In this document: piece by piece, positions 34,793-44,203 of the stretch
Layout: each line of letters starts with the position of its first letter
Numbering within the stretch: position 1 is the stretch's first letter
Assembly: GCA_913775725.1 (NCBI GenBank)
Contig: CAJYNG010000018.1
Coordinates: 1 to 64,000 of the forward strand
Direction: 5' to 3'
DNA from: an uncultured Stenotrophomonas sp.
GTDB lineage: Bacteria > Pseudomonadota > Gammaproteobacteria > Xanthomonadales > Xanthomonadaceae
Length of the DNA stretch: 64,000 bases
Notes under the pieces: model-generated
The model's input: the letters and a program-made list of their open reading frames with translations, nothing else
What the model was told of the DNA's origin: nothing
The model's database searches: none
Made by a program: the position numbers and the translations under genes

Positions 34793-36484
34793 CTAGCGAT
34801 GCCCGCGCTCTTCGCGTGCTCGTGCGCGACGGTCAAACAGCAATGCACTGGTCACGATGCCAAGGCCGAGCACCACGCCGATGAACAACAGAATCAGGGC
34901 AATGAGCGGGTAGCCGAACAGATGCCAGCCGGTGTCGATCTTCATCATCATTGCCGCAGCCATGATCAATGCCGCGCTGATGATGCCGGCCGCCACGCGG
35001 TTGGCGATCTTCTGCAGGTTCTCCATCAACCGCGATTCTTCCAGCCCTGTGACCTTCATCTGCAGGCGGTTCTCGGCCAGCAGCGCCATGATGTCCGACA
35101 GCTTGCGCGGCCCATCGCGCAGCAGCTGCTGCAGCTCCATCGCCTCGCTGGCGAGGTTGGCGGCAGACAGCGATTTCTTCAGGCGTGCGCGCATCACGTG
35201 CTGCAGCTGGCGCTCGACGATGCGGCGGGTTTCCAGCTCTGGTGCCAGCAACCGGCACACGGTTTCCAGGTTGAGCAGGGCCTTGCCGAGCAGGCTCAGT
35301 TCCGGCGGTGTACGCAGGCCGCAGGCGGTGGCGATGCGCACCATGTCCAGCACCACGCGGCCTTCGGAGAAACTGCCACTGGCCGCATAGCGTGCGATCA
35401 GCTGGCCGGTCTCGCGCAGGTAGCGTTCTTCGTCGAACGCCTCCAGCCGCGTGCTGATGCTGATCAGGTCATCGGCCACTTCCTCGCCACGGCCATCGAC
35501 CGCGGCGAACAGGATCTTCAGCAAGCGCTCGCGCAGGCGCGGCGGCATGTGCGCGACCATGCCCAGGTCGAAGATCGCCAGCCGTCCATCGGGCATCACC
35601 CGCAGGTTGCCGGGATGCGGATCGGCGTGGATCTCGCCATGCACGAAGATCTGGTCCAGGTAGCCGCGGATCAGCGCCGCCGCCAGCGGATCCATCGATT
35701 GTTCGGTGCGGCGCACATCGGGAATTGCATCCACGCGCACGCCGGTGGCCAGTTCCATGGTCAGCACGCGCTGGCTGCTGTAGTCCCACAGCGGCTGCGG
35801 AATCCACAGGCGGCGGAATGGCTTGAGGTGTCGGCCGAAACGGGCCAGGTTCTCGGCCTCGGCGTGATAGTCCAGCTCCTGCATCAGGGTCTTGGCGAAC
35901 TCGTTGAGCCAGTCGCGCAGGCGCACGCGGCGGCCGACCTGGGTCAGGTGGTCGGCGGCCAGCGCGAAGCTGCGCAGCGCCTCCAGGTCCGAGCGCAGCT
36001 GCGCGGCGACTTCAGGCTTCTGCACCTTCACCGCCACCTGGCGGCCATCATGCAGTACCGCGCGGTGCACCTGCGCGATCGACGCGCAGCCCAGTGGCTC
36101 GGGATCGAACGCAGCGAACAGCTTGTTCACCGGGGCGCCCAGTTCCTGCTCGACGATGGCATGGATGCGCTCGACCGGAATCTCGGCCACCTTTTCCTGC
36201 ATGCGCTCCAGCGCCGTGGCGAACTCCACCGGCACCATGTCCGGGCGGGTAGAGAGCATCTGGCCCAACTTGACGAAGGTGGGCCCCAAGGCCTCCAGGT
36301 CGCTGACGAACTGCTCCGGGTTGCCGTCGGCGGGCACGTCGGCCTGGTTGCTGGCGGCGTCCAGGTTCATGCCCGAGAACACGCCCGAATGGCGGTAGCG
36401 CATCAGCAGGCGCAGGATCTGGCTGCGCCGGTTCATGCCTTTGACCAGCGGAGGGTTGCCATTGGCGGTGGGCGTATTGCTCAA
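34793..36484 (-). CDS. AarF/ABC1/UbiB family atypical kinase
   Basis: A 563-residue protein of the UbiB/ADCK family, which use an atypical protein-kinase fold (ATPase activity) to help ubiquinone synthesis or other lipid processes. The family KxGQ motif is FVKLGQML (near residue 74), the Ala-rich loop region is CASIAQVHRA, the catalytic loop is HADPHPGNL (near 287), and the metal site is IFDLGMVAH (near 305). Two C-terminal helices (about 495-555) anchor it. It differs from E. coli UbiB in context: no ubiE or ubiJ is adjacent, so I give no symbol. Confidence 0.87.
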   Translation of the reverse strand: MSNTPTANGNPPLVKGMNRRSQILRLLMRYRHSGVFSGMNLDAASNQADVPADGNPEQFVSDLEALGPTFVKLGQMLSTRPDMVPVEFATALERMQEKVAEIPVERIHAIVEQELGAPVNKLFAAFDPEPLGCASIAQVHRAVLHDGRQVAVKVQKPEVAAQLRSDLEALRSFALAADHLTQVGRRVRLRDWLNEFAKTLMQELDYHAEAENLARFGRHLKPFRRLWIPQPLWDYSSQRVLTMELATGVRVDAIPDVRRTEQSMDPLAAALIRGYLDQIFVHGEIHADPHPGNLRVMPDGRLAIFDLGMVAHMPPRLRERLLKILFAAVDGRGEEVADDLISISTRLEAFDEERYLRETGQLIARYAASGSFSEGRVVLDMVRIATACGLRTPPELSLLGKALLNLETVCRLLAPELETRRIVERQLQHVMRARLKKSLSAANLASEAMELQQLLRDGPRKLSDIMALLAENRLQMKVTGLEESRLMENLQKIANRVAAGIISAALIMAAAMMMKIDTGWHLFGYPLIALILLFIGVVLGLGIVTSALLFDRRARAREERGHR

Positions 36485-36645
36485 GCGGACCTCCCATGCG
36501 GCAAAGACGGTCGTGCCGGCCGCTGGCCGGCAATGTCCAGATTTCGCAGTGTCGCCGGGGGGCGGTAGGCACGCGGTGAATCCGACCGCTTCCGCAGCTG
36601 CCCCGGTATCGGTCAGAATCCGCTCATTCCCTCTCTGGACTTTCC

Positions 36646-37572
<927 letters not shown>

Positions 37573-37574
37573 TC

Positions 37575-37648
37575 TGTAGAGCCGAGCCCACGCTCGGCTG
37601 CTCTACGGCGCTCCGCGCCGCCGCCCGAGCATGGGCTCGGGCGCTACA
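37575..37648. repeat. SMAG-type REP pair with a GCGCTAC end
   Basis: A GTAGAGCCGAGC unit faces GGGCTCGGGCGCTAC, a hybrid unit whose right end differs from other copies. It lies two bases after the DUF808 stop, before the convergent diguanylate cyclase. Confidence 0.85.
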
Positions 37649-37667
37649 GAGCCCGCACGTTGGATCA

Positions 37668-39230
37668 TCACCCCGCCTGCACCCGGTTCTTGCCCTGCCG
37701 CTTGGCGGCATACAGCGCGTCATCGGCGCGCCGCAGCAGGGTTTCTGTATCGTCACCGGGCTGCCATTGCGCCAACCCGGCGCTGAAATGCACCGGAACG
37801 CGCCGGTCCTGCACGGTCAGCACGCGGTGCGCCAGCGAGCGCTGCAGGCGCTGCACGGTAGCCATGCTGTCGGCCCCCTGGGTTTCCGGCAGCACCAGCA
37901 CGAACTCGTCGCCGCCCAGCCGCGCGATGCCATCGGTGGCGCGCAGCAGCAGCTTGCAGACGCTCACCAGGTGCTGCAGCAGCGCATCGCCACCCGCATG
38001 CCCGTGCGCGTCGTTGGTCTGGTGGAAATCATCCAGGTCGATCACCGCCACGCCCAGTGGTGAGTTGTTGCGCGCTGCCCGGGCCAGCTCGCGCTGCAGC
38101 AGTTCGTCCAGGCCGCGACGGTTCAGTGCCTGGGTCAACGGATCGATGCGCGCCAGGTCGCCGGCGGCACGCAGTTCCTGCTCCAGCTCGGCAATGCGCT
38201 GCTCGGCACGTTCCACTTCCTGCCGTGCGTTGGCCAGGTGGTCGCGGGCCTGTGCGGCCTGCTGCTGCACCTTGCCGGTGTCGCGCATCACGTCCTGCAG
38301 CAGCTGGTTGAGGTCGGCGATGCTGCGCGCCTCTCGCAGTTGCAATGCGTAGCTGCCGATGCGGTCGTGGTACTCACCGGTGCTGGTGGCCATGCCATCC
38401 ATGCGCTCGATGAACTCGCCCATCAACCCGCGCATCGCCGCTTTTGAATCGTCGATGCCCTGGCGCAGCAGGCCCTGCTTGTAGATCACTTCACGCAGCT
38501 CGGCGCGGGTGCGCTCGACCGCTTCAGCTTCCAGCGGGCCATCCAGCAGCTGGCGCACCGCCGCGATCTGGCCCTGCAGCCAGCTGCGGTCGTCCAGCAG
38601 CTCGCTCACGTTTTCCAACAGCAGCGCGAACAGCTCCAGCAGCAGCGCCTGCTGCTCCTGCCAGCTTTCGGCGCGGACGCCAACCTGGTGGCCGAGCTCG
38701 CGCACACCCTGTTCGATCGGTTCCAGCGCCGTGCCTGGCTGCCACTGGCGCAGGCGCGTGGCCAGGGCCTGCGCTTGTTCGCGCAGATCCGGGTCGTGCT
38801 GCAGCAGGGCCACCACGGCGCCACCCAGCAGCAGCCGCAGCTGCTCGGACAGGCGCAGGCTTTCCGGCTGCCCGTCCGGCGAATGCTGCTCGATGGTGCG
38901 GATGTATTTGTCGATCAGCTGCCGCATCGCCCGCCCATAGCGCGGCCAATCGGCGCTGGCCTGTGCCGACTGCAGGCGGTCGCCCATGTCGCCCAGTTCG
39001 CCAGGCAGCGTGGCCATGCCGTTGGCGAACGCGGCCAGCAGCGGCTCGGGCGCGTCGGCGCCGGCGAACAGCTGCTGCAGCGCCACGCCACCGCCGCCCT
39101 GCAGCGCCACGCCACCGCCGCCCTGCAGCACCACGCGGTCGCCCAGCCCATCGTCCACCACCACGCGCACGCGTGCCGGCGGCCCAAGGGCGGTACCGGG
39201 GGCAGGGCGGTGGTCGGGCTGGTCCGTCAT
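37668..39230 (-). CDS. GGDEF diguanylate cyclase with long coiled-coil N-terminus
   Basis: A 520-residue cytoplasmic enzyme making cyclic di-GMP. The catalytic motif RLGGDEF is at about residues 437-443. An RxxD inhibitory site (RATD) lies exactly five residues before it, so product inhibition should be intact. About 340 residues of helical and coiled-coil sequence precede the GGDEF domain (LEQELRAAGDLARIDPLT leads into it) and likely sense or dimerise. An 8-residue repeat (GGGGVALQ) is at residues 37-52; see the tandem repeat entry. No transmembrane segment is seen. Confidence 0.9.
   Translation of the reverse strand: MTDQPDHRPAPGTALGPPARVRVVVDDGLGDRVVLQGGGGVALQGGGGVALQQLFAGADAPEPLLAAFANGMATLPGELGDMGDRLQSAQASADWPRYGRAMRQLIDKYIRTIEQHSPDGQPESLRLSEQLRLLLGGAVVALLQHDPDLREQAQALATRLRQWQPGTALEPIEQGVRELGHQVGVRAESWQEQQALLLELFALLLENVSELLDDRSWLQGQIAAVRQLLDGPLEAEAVERTRAELREVIYKQGLLRQGIDDSKAAMRGLMGEFIERMDGMATSTGEYHDRIGSYALQLREARSIADLNQLLQDVMRDTGKVQQQAAQARDHLANARQEVERAEQRIAELEQELRAAGDLARIDPLTQALNRRGLDELLQRELARAARNNSPLGVAVIDLDDFHQTNDAHGHAGGDALLQHLVSVCKLLLRATDGIARLGGDEFVLVLPETQGADSMATVQRLQRSLAHRVLTVQDRRVPVHFSAGLAQWQPGDDTETLLRRADDALYAAKRQGKNRVQAG
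39075..39132. repeat. 24-bp in-frame tandem repeat inside the diguanylate cyclase
   Basis: A 24-base unit beginning CTGCAGCGCCACGCC (39075-39098) is repeated exactly at 39099-39122, and a third partial copy follows to 39132. The length is a multiple of three, so copy changes would only add or remove GGGGVALQ units near the N-terminus. Confidence 0.85.
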
Positions 39231-39336
39231 GGAGCGAATCCTGGGGGCTGGCAGGGACTGGTTCCAGCATATCGGCGCGGCCGCCGACGGCTTGAACGGC
39301 TAGGATGGGCGACAGAATGCCGCAGTGGAGGTGGTG

Positions 39337-39972
39337 ATGCGCGTGATGTTGCTGGGGGCGACCGGCCTGGTCGGTGGGCTGACCCTGCCCAGGTTGTTGG
39401 GTGACCCGCGCTGCAGCGCCGTGGTGGCGCCCACTCGCCGCCCGTTGGGCGTAACCGACGGGAAGCTGGAGAATCCGGTGCTGGCCTTCGATACGCTGCC
39501 CGCCGCAGCCGGGTGGGCGCGCGTGGACGCGGTCATCTGTGCGCTCGGCAGCACCATTGCCCAGGCTGGCAGCCGCGAGGCTTTCCATCGCATCGACCAT
39601 GATTACCCGCTGGCGTTCGCCCGGCTGGCACAGGCGCAGGGTGCACAGACGTATGTGCTGAATTCCGCAGCCGGCGCCAACCCGCAGTCGTCGATCTTCT
39701 ACAGCCGGGTGAAGGGTGAGTTGGAGCGCGATCTGCGCGCGCTGGGCTTCAACTCGTTGACCCTGGTTCGCCCAGGGTTGATCGGTGGCGAGCGCAACGA
39801 GGTGCGTCGCGGCGAGCGCTTGGCACTGACGGTGTTGGGTGCATTGGGGCCGGTGTTGCCACGGGCGTGGCGGATCAACCCGGCCAGCGAAATCGCCAAG
39901 GCGCTGGCCGAGGCCGCGCTGGCCCCGCAACCGGGGCAGCGTGTAGTGGCGTCGAGCGCGCTGGTCGGCTGA
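39337..39972 (+). CDS. NAD(P)-binding oxidoreductase (atypical SDR)
   Basis: A 211-residue Rossmann protein. The nucleotide loop is LLGATGLVGG (residues 4-13). Downstream ICALGSTIAQAGS, NSAAGANPQSSIFYSRVKGELE and LVRPGLIGG match the NAD(P)H-binding group that includes YwnB and HTATIP2-like proteins. Substrate is unknown. The ATG at 39337 follows GGAGG by five bases; the earlier GTG only adds four residues. The stop overlaps the next start (TGATG). Confidence 0.82.
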   Translation: MRVMLLGATGLVGGLTLPRLLGDPRCSAVVAPTRRPLGVTDGKLENPVLAFDTLPAAAGWARVDAVICALGSTIAQAGSREAFHRIDHDYPLAFARLAQAQGAQTYVLNSAAGANPQSSIFYSRVKGELERDLRALGFNSLTLVRPGLIGGERNEVRRGERLALTVLGALGPVLPRAWRINPASEIAKALAEAALAPQPGQRVVASSALVG

Positions 39973-40679
39973 TGTCGCGTGCGCTGCGCCTGACACAGCT
40001 TCAACAGCTGCTGCGCCGCCATCGACGGCCGGTGGCCGGGCAGGTGCTGGCCGAAGCGCTGGGCATCAGCCTGCGCACGCTGTACCGCGATATCGAGACC
40101 CTGCGCGAGCAGGGGGCCGACCTGCGCGGTGAGGCTGGCGTCGGCTATCAGCTGGCGCCGAGCGATACCCTGCCACCGATGACCCTGCCGCCCGCCGAGA
40201 TCGATGCCCTGGTGCTGGGTCTGCGCTGGGTTGCGGCGCGCACCGAGCCGGCGCTGGCCGAGGCCGCACGTGATGCCCTGGCGCGTATCGCGCATGTGCT
40301 GCCGGCAGCGCGCCGGGAAGCCTTGCGTGACAGCGGCCTGCGCGTTGGCCCTTCGCGCGCTGGGAGCAAGGTTCCCCCCGCGCGTCTGCAGGCTGTGCGT
40401 GAGGCTGTGGGTTCACAGCAGCGCCTGAAGTTCGGCTACGAGGATGCGCACGGCCGGCGCAGCGAGCGCATTGTCTGGCCGTTCGCACTGGGCTACTTCG
40501 ATGAGGTGCCGATGCTGGCTGCGTGGTGCGAGAGCCGCGAGGATTTCCGCCATTTCCGGCTGGATCGCATCCGCCAGGTGCGCGTGCTGGAGGATCGCTA
40601 CCTCGTGCCGCGCGCCACGCTGCTGCGGCGCTGGCAGAAGGCGCAGGGCATCGCGCCGGACTGGTTGGACCGTTCGTAG
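39972..40679 (+). CDS. YafY-type transcriptional regulator (HTH-11 and WYL)
   Basis: A 235-residue regulator. An N-terminal HTH_11 domain (residues 5-60; LQQLLRRHRRPVAGQVLAEA, ISLRTLYRDIETL) is followed by a middle helical part and a WYL domain (RIVWPFALGYFDEVPMLAAW, FRHFRLDRIRQVRVL). WYL domains often bind nucleotides or small ligands. Its ATG shares bases with the previous stop. VOC proteins often neighbour YafY regulators, and one follows at 40895, so it is the likely target. Confidence 0.87.
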   Translation: MSRALRLTQLQQLLRRHRRPVAGQVLAEALGISLRTLYRDIETLREQGADLRGEAGVGYQLAPSDTLPPMTLPPAEIDALVLGLRWVAARTEPALAEAARDALARIAHVLPAARREALRDSGLRVGPSRAGSKVPPARLQAVREAVGSQQRLKFGYEDAHGRRSERIVWPFALGYFDEVPMLAAWCESREDFRHFRLDRIRQVRVLEDRYLVPRATLLRRWQKAQGIAPDWLDRS

Positions 40680-40767
40680 CGTCGAGTCTGCCCGACCGCT
40701 TCCGTGCTTTGCTCCCTGCTGCTGGCGCGATGGGTTGGCGGCCTTTGCTGTTTGCTGTCTGCTCCTG

Positions 40768-40834
40768 GTAGATGTCGAGCTTGCTCGACTGCCTTTGATC
40801 TTCGCGAACAGCAGTCGAGCGCGCTCGATGCTAC
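40768..40834. repeat. Diverged SMAG-type pair (GTCGAGC subfamily)
   Basis: GTAGATGTCGAGC faces GCTCGATGCTAC with GCAGTCGAGC between. It lies between the YafY and VOC genes. Confidence 0.75.
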
Positions 40835-40894
40835 TGACAGAATCTGTCAGCAGGCGTGTTCCACCATGATCGCTCCCAACAACGGAGCTTCCCC

Positions 40895-41281
40895 ATGTTC
40901 AAGCCCAGCACCCTGCTGCAGTACGTGCGCGACGTCGCCGCCAGCGCCACTTTCTACAGCGGCATTCTCGGCAAACCGCCGGTCGAGCAGTCGCCCGGCT
41001 TTGCCCTGTTCCTGCTCGGCGATGGCGCTGCCCTGGGCCTGTGGCAGCGCGACGACGTGCAACCGCCGGTGTCCACGCAGGCCGGTGCCGCCGAACTGGC
41101 GATGGTCGTCGCCAACCCCGACGCCGTGCAGCAGATGCACGATGCGTGGCACGCACTCGGCGTGCAGATCCTGCAGGCGCCGGTGACGCTGGAGTTTGGC
41201 TACACCTTCGTCGGTGCCGATCCTGATGGGCACCGCCTGCGCGTGTACAGCCGCGCCGAAGGCATGGTCGCGCGCGATTGA
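40895..41281 (+). CDS. VOC (glyoxalase-fold) family protein
   Basis: A 128-residue single-domain or two-module VOC protein (TLLQYVRDVAASATFYSGIL, GFALFLLGDGAALGLW, FVGADPDGHRLRVYS). Members bind metals or small ligands, as in glyoxalase, bleomycin resistance and dioxygenase proteins. Which role applies is unclear. The ATG at 40895 has CGGAG seven bases upstream. It likely belongs with the YafY regulator upstream. Confidence 0.82.
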   Translation: MFKPSTLLQYVRDVAASATFYSGILGKPPVEQSPGFALFLLGDGAALGLWQRDDVQPPVSTQAGAAELAMVVANPDAVQQMHDAWHALGVQILQAPVTLEFGYTFVGADPDGHRLRVYSRAEGMVARD

Positions 41282-41293
41282 TCGCATGCGTTC

Positions 41294-41322
41294 TGTAGAG
41301 CCGAGCATGGCTCGGCTCTACA
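41294..41322. repeat. Single SMAG hairpin
   Basis: A compact single unit (TGTAGAGCCGAGC ATG GCTCGGCTCTACA), the simplest form of the family. Confidence 0.9.
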
Positions 41323-41337
41323 GTAGAGCGCGCACAT

Positions 41338-41364
41338 AAAAACGCCGGGCATTGCCCGGCGTTT
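41338..41364. terminator. Bidirectional rho-independent terminator
   Basis: AAACGCCGGGC, ATT, GCCCGGCGTTT: a strong stem flanked by A-run and T-run, between the convergent VOC and E2 genes. Confidence 0.88.
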
Positions 41365-41389
41365 CCTGTGTTTCAGAGATGGTCGCCGA

Positions 41390-42784
41390 TCAGCTGGCCA
41401 GCGCCAGGTCGTCCATCATCGCGCGCAGGAAGCGGGCGGCCTCACCACCCGTAGCTGCGCGGTGGTCGAAGGTGACTGACAGCGGGATCACCTTGTGCGC
41501 TTCCACGCCGCCCATCACCGGGGTCATCTGGTGGCGGGCACGGCCGGCACCGACGATGGCCACGCACGGCGGCACCACGACAGGGGTCGCGTAGCGGCCG
41601 GCGAACATGCCGAAGTTGGACAGCGAGATGGTGTAGCCGCTCAGTTCCGAGGCGGCGATGGAACGCGATTCCACCTGCTCGCGCAGGCGGTTGACGCCTT
41701 CGCGGATGCCACGTGCATCGAGCATGTCGGCATTGCGCAGGGCCGGCACGAACAGGCCGTCGTCGGTGTCCACGGCGATGCCGATGTCCACCTGCGCGTG
41801 CAGGGTACGGGTCAGCGCTTCACCGTCGAACCAGGCGTTCATTGCCGGTACCTTCTGTGCGGCGACCACGATCGAACGCACCAGGCGGGCGGTGACGTCG
41901 TTGCCCGGCAGCCAGGCATGGATATCGGCGTCGTCGTTCAGCGTGGTCGGCACGACCTTGCTGTGCGCATCGGCCATCACGCGGGCCATGTTGCGGCGCA
42001 CGCCCTTCAGCGGTTCCGGCTGGCCCTTGGCGACCACGCCCGGCGGCTGGGTGCGCATCGGCTTGCCGGCGGCGGACAGCGGGGTGCGGGCTTCGCTCTG
42101 CACCGGGGCAGACACCTGCGCCGGGGCCGGCGCGGCATACGCGGCGGCAGCGACCGGCGCCGGAGCAGCGCCGAGCTTGGCGGTGCCGTTGGCGGCGGCC
42201 TGCTTGACGTCGGCCATGGTGACCGCGCCATCGGTGCCGGTGGCCGGCACGCGGCTCAGGTCCACGCCCAGCTTGCGGGCCATCGCACGCACGGCCGGCA
42301 CGGCCTTGACGCCACCGACGGCCAGCGCCTGTTCGGCGTGCACGGCATTGGAGCTCTGCATCGCACCGACCACGGTACCGGCGTCATCACGCTCGGCAGC
42401 GGCGGGCTTGGCTTCTTCTGCGGCCACCGGTGCGGCAGCAGCGGGAAGCGGCGGCGGCGTCGGCGTCGGTGCAGCGGCAGGCGCGGCGTGACCATGGCTG
42501 TGGCCGGTGTCCTGGCCATCGGCACGCTGCGGCAGGTTCGGGTCCAGTTCGAAGCTGGCCAGCACCGAGCCGGTCGGGATGATGTCGCCGGCGCCGCCGG
42601 ACAGCTTCAGCACCTTGCCGGAGAACGGCGAGGGCACTTCCACCACGGCCTTGGCGGTCTCCATCGACACCAGCGGCTCGTCCAGCTTGATCACATCGCC
42701 TTCCTTGACGAACCACTCGACGATGGTCGCGTCCGGCAGGCCTTCGCCCAGGTCGGGCAGGTTGAAGTTCTTGGTCTGGCTCAT
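41390..42784 (-). CDS. 2-oxoacid dehydrogenase E2 (dihydrolipoyl acyltransferase)
   Basis: The 464-residue core of a 2-oxoacid dehydrogenase complex. One lipoyl domain (lipoylation site Lys45 in METAKAV), an Ala/Pro-rich linker, an E3-binding domain (AVRAMARKLGVDLSRV, about 163-200), then the acyltransferase domain (about 235-464). The catalytic motif is FDHRAATGGEA, where the usual DHRxxDG has Thr in place of Asp; this seems to mark a subfamily. Gene order with split E1 alpha and beta fits a branched-chain or pyruvate-type complex; substrate not settled. The ATG overlaps the upstream SH3 gene stop by four bases. Confidence 0.92.
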   Translation of the reverse strand: MSQTKNFNLPDLGEGLPDATIVEWFVKEGDVIKLDEPLVSMETAKAVVEVPSPFSGKVLKLSGGAGDIIPTGSVLASFELDPNLPQRADGQDTGHSHGHAAPAAAPTPTPPPLPAAAAPVAAEEAKPAAAERDDAGTVVGAMQSSNAVHAEQALAVGGVKAVPAVRAMARKLGVDLSRVPATGTDGAVTMADVKQAAANGTAKLGAAPAPVAAAAYAAPAPAQVSAPVQSEARTPLSAAGKPMRTQPPGVVAKGQPEPLKGVRRNMARVMADAHSKVVPTTLNDDADIHAWLPGNDVTARLVRSIVVAAQKVPAMNAWFDGEALTRTLHAQVDIGIAVDTDDGLFVPALRNADMLDARGIREGVNRLREQVESRSIAASELSGYTISLSNFGMFAGRYATPVVVPPCVAIVGAGRARHQMTPVMGGVEAHKVIPLSVTFDHRAATGGEAARFLRAMMDDLALAS

Positions 42785-43134
42785 TTGCAGTTCTCTTCCA
42801 GCAGTTCCAGTTCGCGGGCCGGCAGCCAGCCCGTCGCGCCATTGGCGCGCTCGGACCACCACCACCCACCGTGTTCGTGATGAAGCTTCACCATCTCGCC
42901 ACTTTCCACATCCAGCTCGCGGGCGTCGTAGTCGCACAGGGCTTCGGCGCGACCCTCGTCCAGCAGCTGCAACCAGGCGATGGGCGCCCATCCAGCGCGC
43001 CCATCGTTGGTGCGTACCCAGGCAAACGCCGGCCATTCCTCGTCACGGACACCTACTTCGACGATCTGGCCGGTGCGGAACCGGAGCGGGTTGGGATACT
43101 GGCTGCGGTAAGCCCCCAGAAGGCGGGCCCGCAT
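42781..43134 (-). CDS. SH3-domain protein inside the oxoacid dehydrogenase operon
   Basis: A 117-residue cytoplasmic protein. Two SH3-like segments can be seen: residues 1-56 (RTGQIVEVG, FAWVRTNDGRAGWAP) and 58-114 (ALCDYDARELDVESGEMV, WWWSERANGATGWLPARELEL), the second like a eukaryotic-type SH3 (ALYDY..W...G..GWLP). No enzyme motif. Its ATG is one base after the E1-beta stop and its TGA overlaps the E2 ATG, so it is made with the complex. It may be an assembly or scaffold factor (inference). Confidence 0.8.
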   Translation of the reverse strand: MRARLLGAYRSQYPNPLRFRTGQIVEVGVRDEEWPAFAWVRTNDGRAGWAPIAWLQLLDEGRAEALCDYDARELDVESGEMVKLHHEHGGWWWSERANGATGWLPARELELLEENCK

Positions 43135-43135
43135 G

Positions 43136-44203
43136 TCAGCCGGCCGCCACCGCGCGCTTGGCCGCAGCCACGATCCGCTCAACGCTCGGCAGGTACTTCA
43201 TTTCCAGGCGGAACAGCGGAATGTGGGTGTCGTAGCCAGTAACGCGCTCGACCGGGGCCAGCAGGTCGTAGATCGATTCCTCGGCCAGGCGGGCGGCGAT
43301 CTCGGCGCCGAAGCCCGCGGTCTTCGGGGCCTCCTGCACGATCACGCAGCGGCCGGTCTTGGCCACCGACTCGGCGATGGTGGCGAAGTCCAGCGGACGC
43401 AGCGTGGCCACGTCGATGACTTCGGCACTGATGCCTTCGCCGGCCAGCTTGTCGGCCGCTTCCAGCGCTTCCTTCACCTGCGCGCCCCAGGTCACCAGGG
43501 TCACGTCGGTGCCATCGCGCAGCACGAAGCAGACGTCCAGCGGCAAGGCTTCGCCGTCGTTGACGACCACTTCCTTGTACTGGCGGTAGATACGCTTGGG
43601 CTCCATGTAGATCACCGGATCCGGCTCGCGGATCGCGGCCAGCAGCAGGCCGTAGGCACGCTGCGGGCTGGACGGCAGCACCACGCGCAGGCCCGGCACG
43701 TTGGTGAAGATCGCTTCGTTGGCTTCGCTGTGGTGTTCCGGCGCGCGGATGCCACCACCCCACGGCACGCGCAGCACCATCGGGCAGTGCAGGCGGCCAC
43801 GCGTGCGGTAACGCAGGCGTGCGGCGTGGCAGACGATATGGTCGACCATCGGGTACATGAAGCCATCGAACTGGGCTTCGGCCACCGGCTTCATGCCCTG
43901 TGCGGCAAGACCAATCGTCAGGCCGGCGATGGTGGTTTCGTCCAGCGGGGTGTCGAGGATGCGGTCCGAGCCGAAGCGCTGCTGCAGACCGGCGGTGGCG
44001 CGGAACACGCCGCCGTTGACGCCCACGTCTTCGCCCAGCACCAGCACCGACGGGTCGTGTTCCAGCTCCCAGGCCAGCGCCTGGGTGATGGCTTCGATGA
44101 GGGTGATCGGGGTGGTGGTCATGCTGTCATCTCCGCGCGCGACAGCAGCGCTGTCGGCGGCGTTGGTGTGCGCGCCGGGCGCGCCGTTCTTGATCTCATC
44201 CAT
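43136..44203 (-). CDS. 2-oxoacid dehydrogenase E1 component, beta subunit
   Basis: The 355-residue beta subunit of the thiamine-diphosphate E1. Conserved parts are VLGEDVGVNGGVF, DTPLDETTIAGLTIGLA, RVPWGGGIRAPEHHSEANE, and MEPKRIYRQYKEVV. The C-terminal transketolase-like domain (CVIVQEAPKTAGFGAEIAA) is present. The ATG at 44203 has a strong GGAGAAG site and overlaps the alpha stop by eight bases; a later ATG at 44122 is weaker. Sequence style (NGGVFRAT, SEANEAIFTNVPGL) matches branched-chain/pyruvate alpha-ketoacid types. Confidence 0.93.
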   Translation of the reverse strand: MDEIKNGAPGAHTNAADSAAVARGDDSMTTTPITLIEAITQALAWELEHDPSVLVLGEDVGVNGGVFRATAGLQQRFGSDRILDTPLDETTIAGLTIGLAAQGMKPVAEAQFDGFMYPMVDHIVCHAARLRYRTRGRLHCPMVLRVPWGGGIRAPEHHSEANEAIFTNVPGLRVVLPSSPQRAYGLLLAAIREPDPVIYMEPKRIYRQYKEVVVNDGEALPLDVCFVLRDGTDVTLVTWGAQVKEALEAADKLAGEGISAEVIDVATLRPLDFATIAESVAKTGRCVIVQEAPKTAGFGAEIAARLAEESIYDLLAPVERVTGYDTHIPLFRLEMKYLPSVERIVAAAKRAVAAG

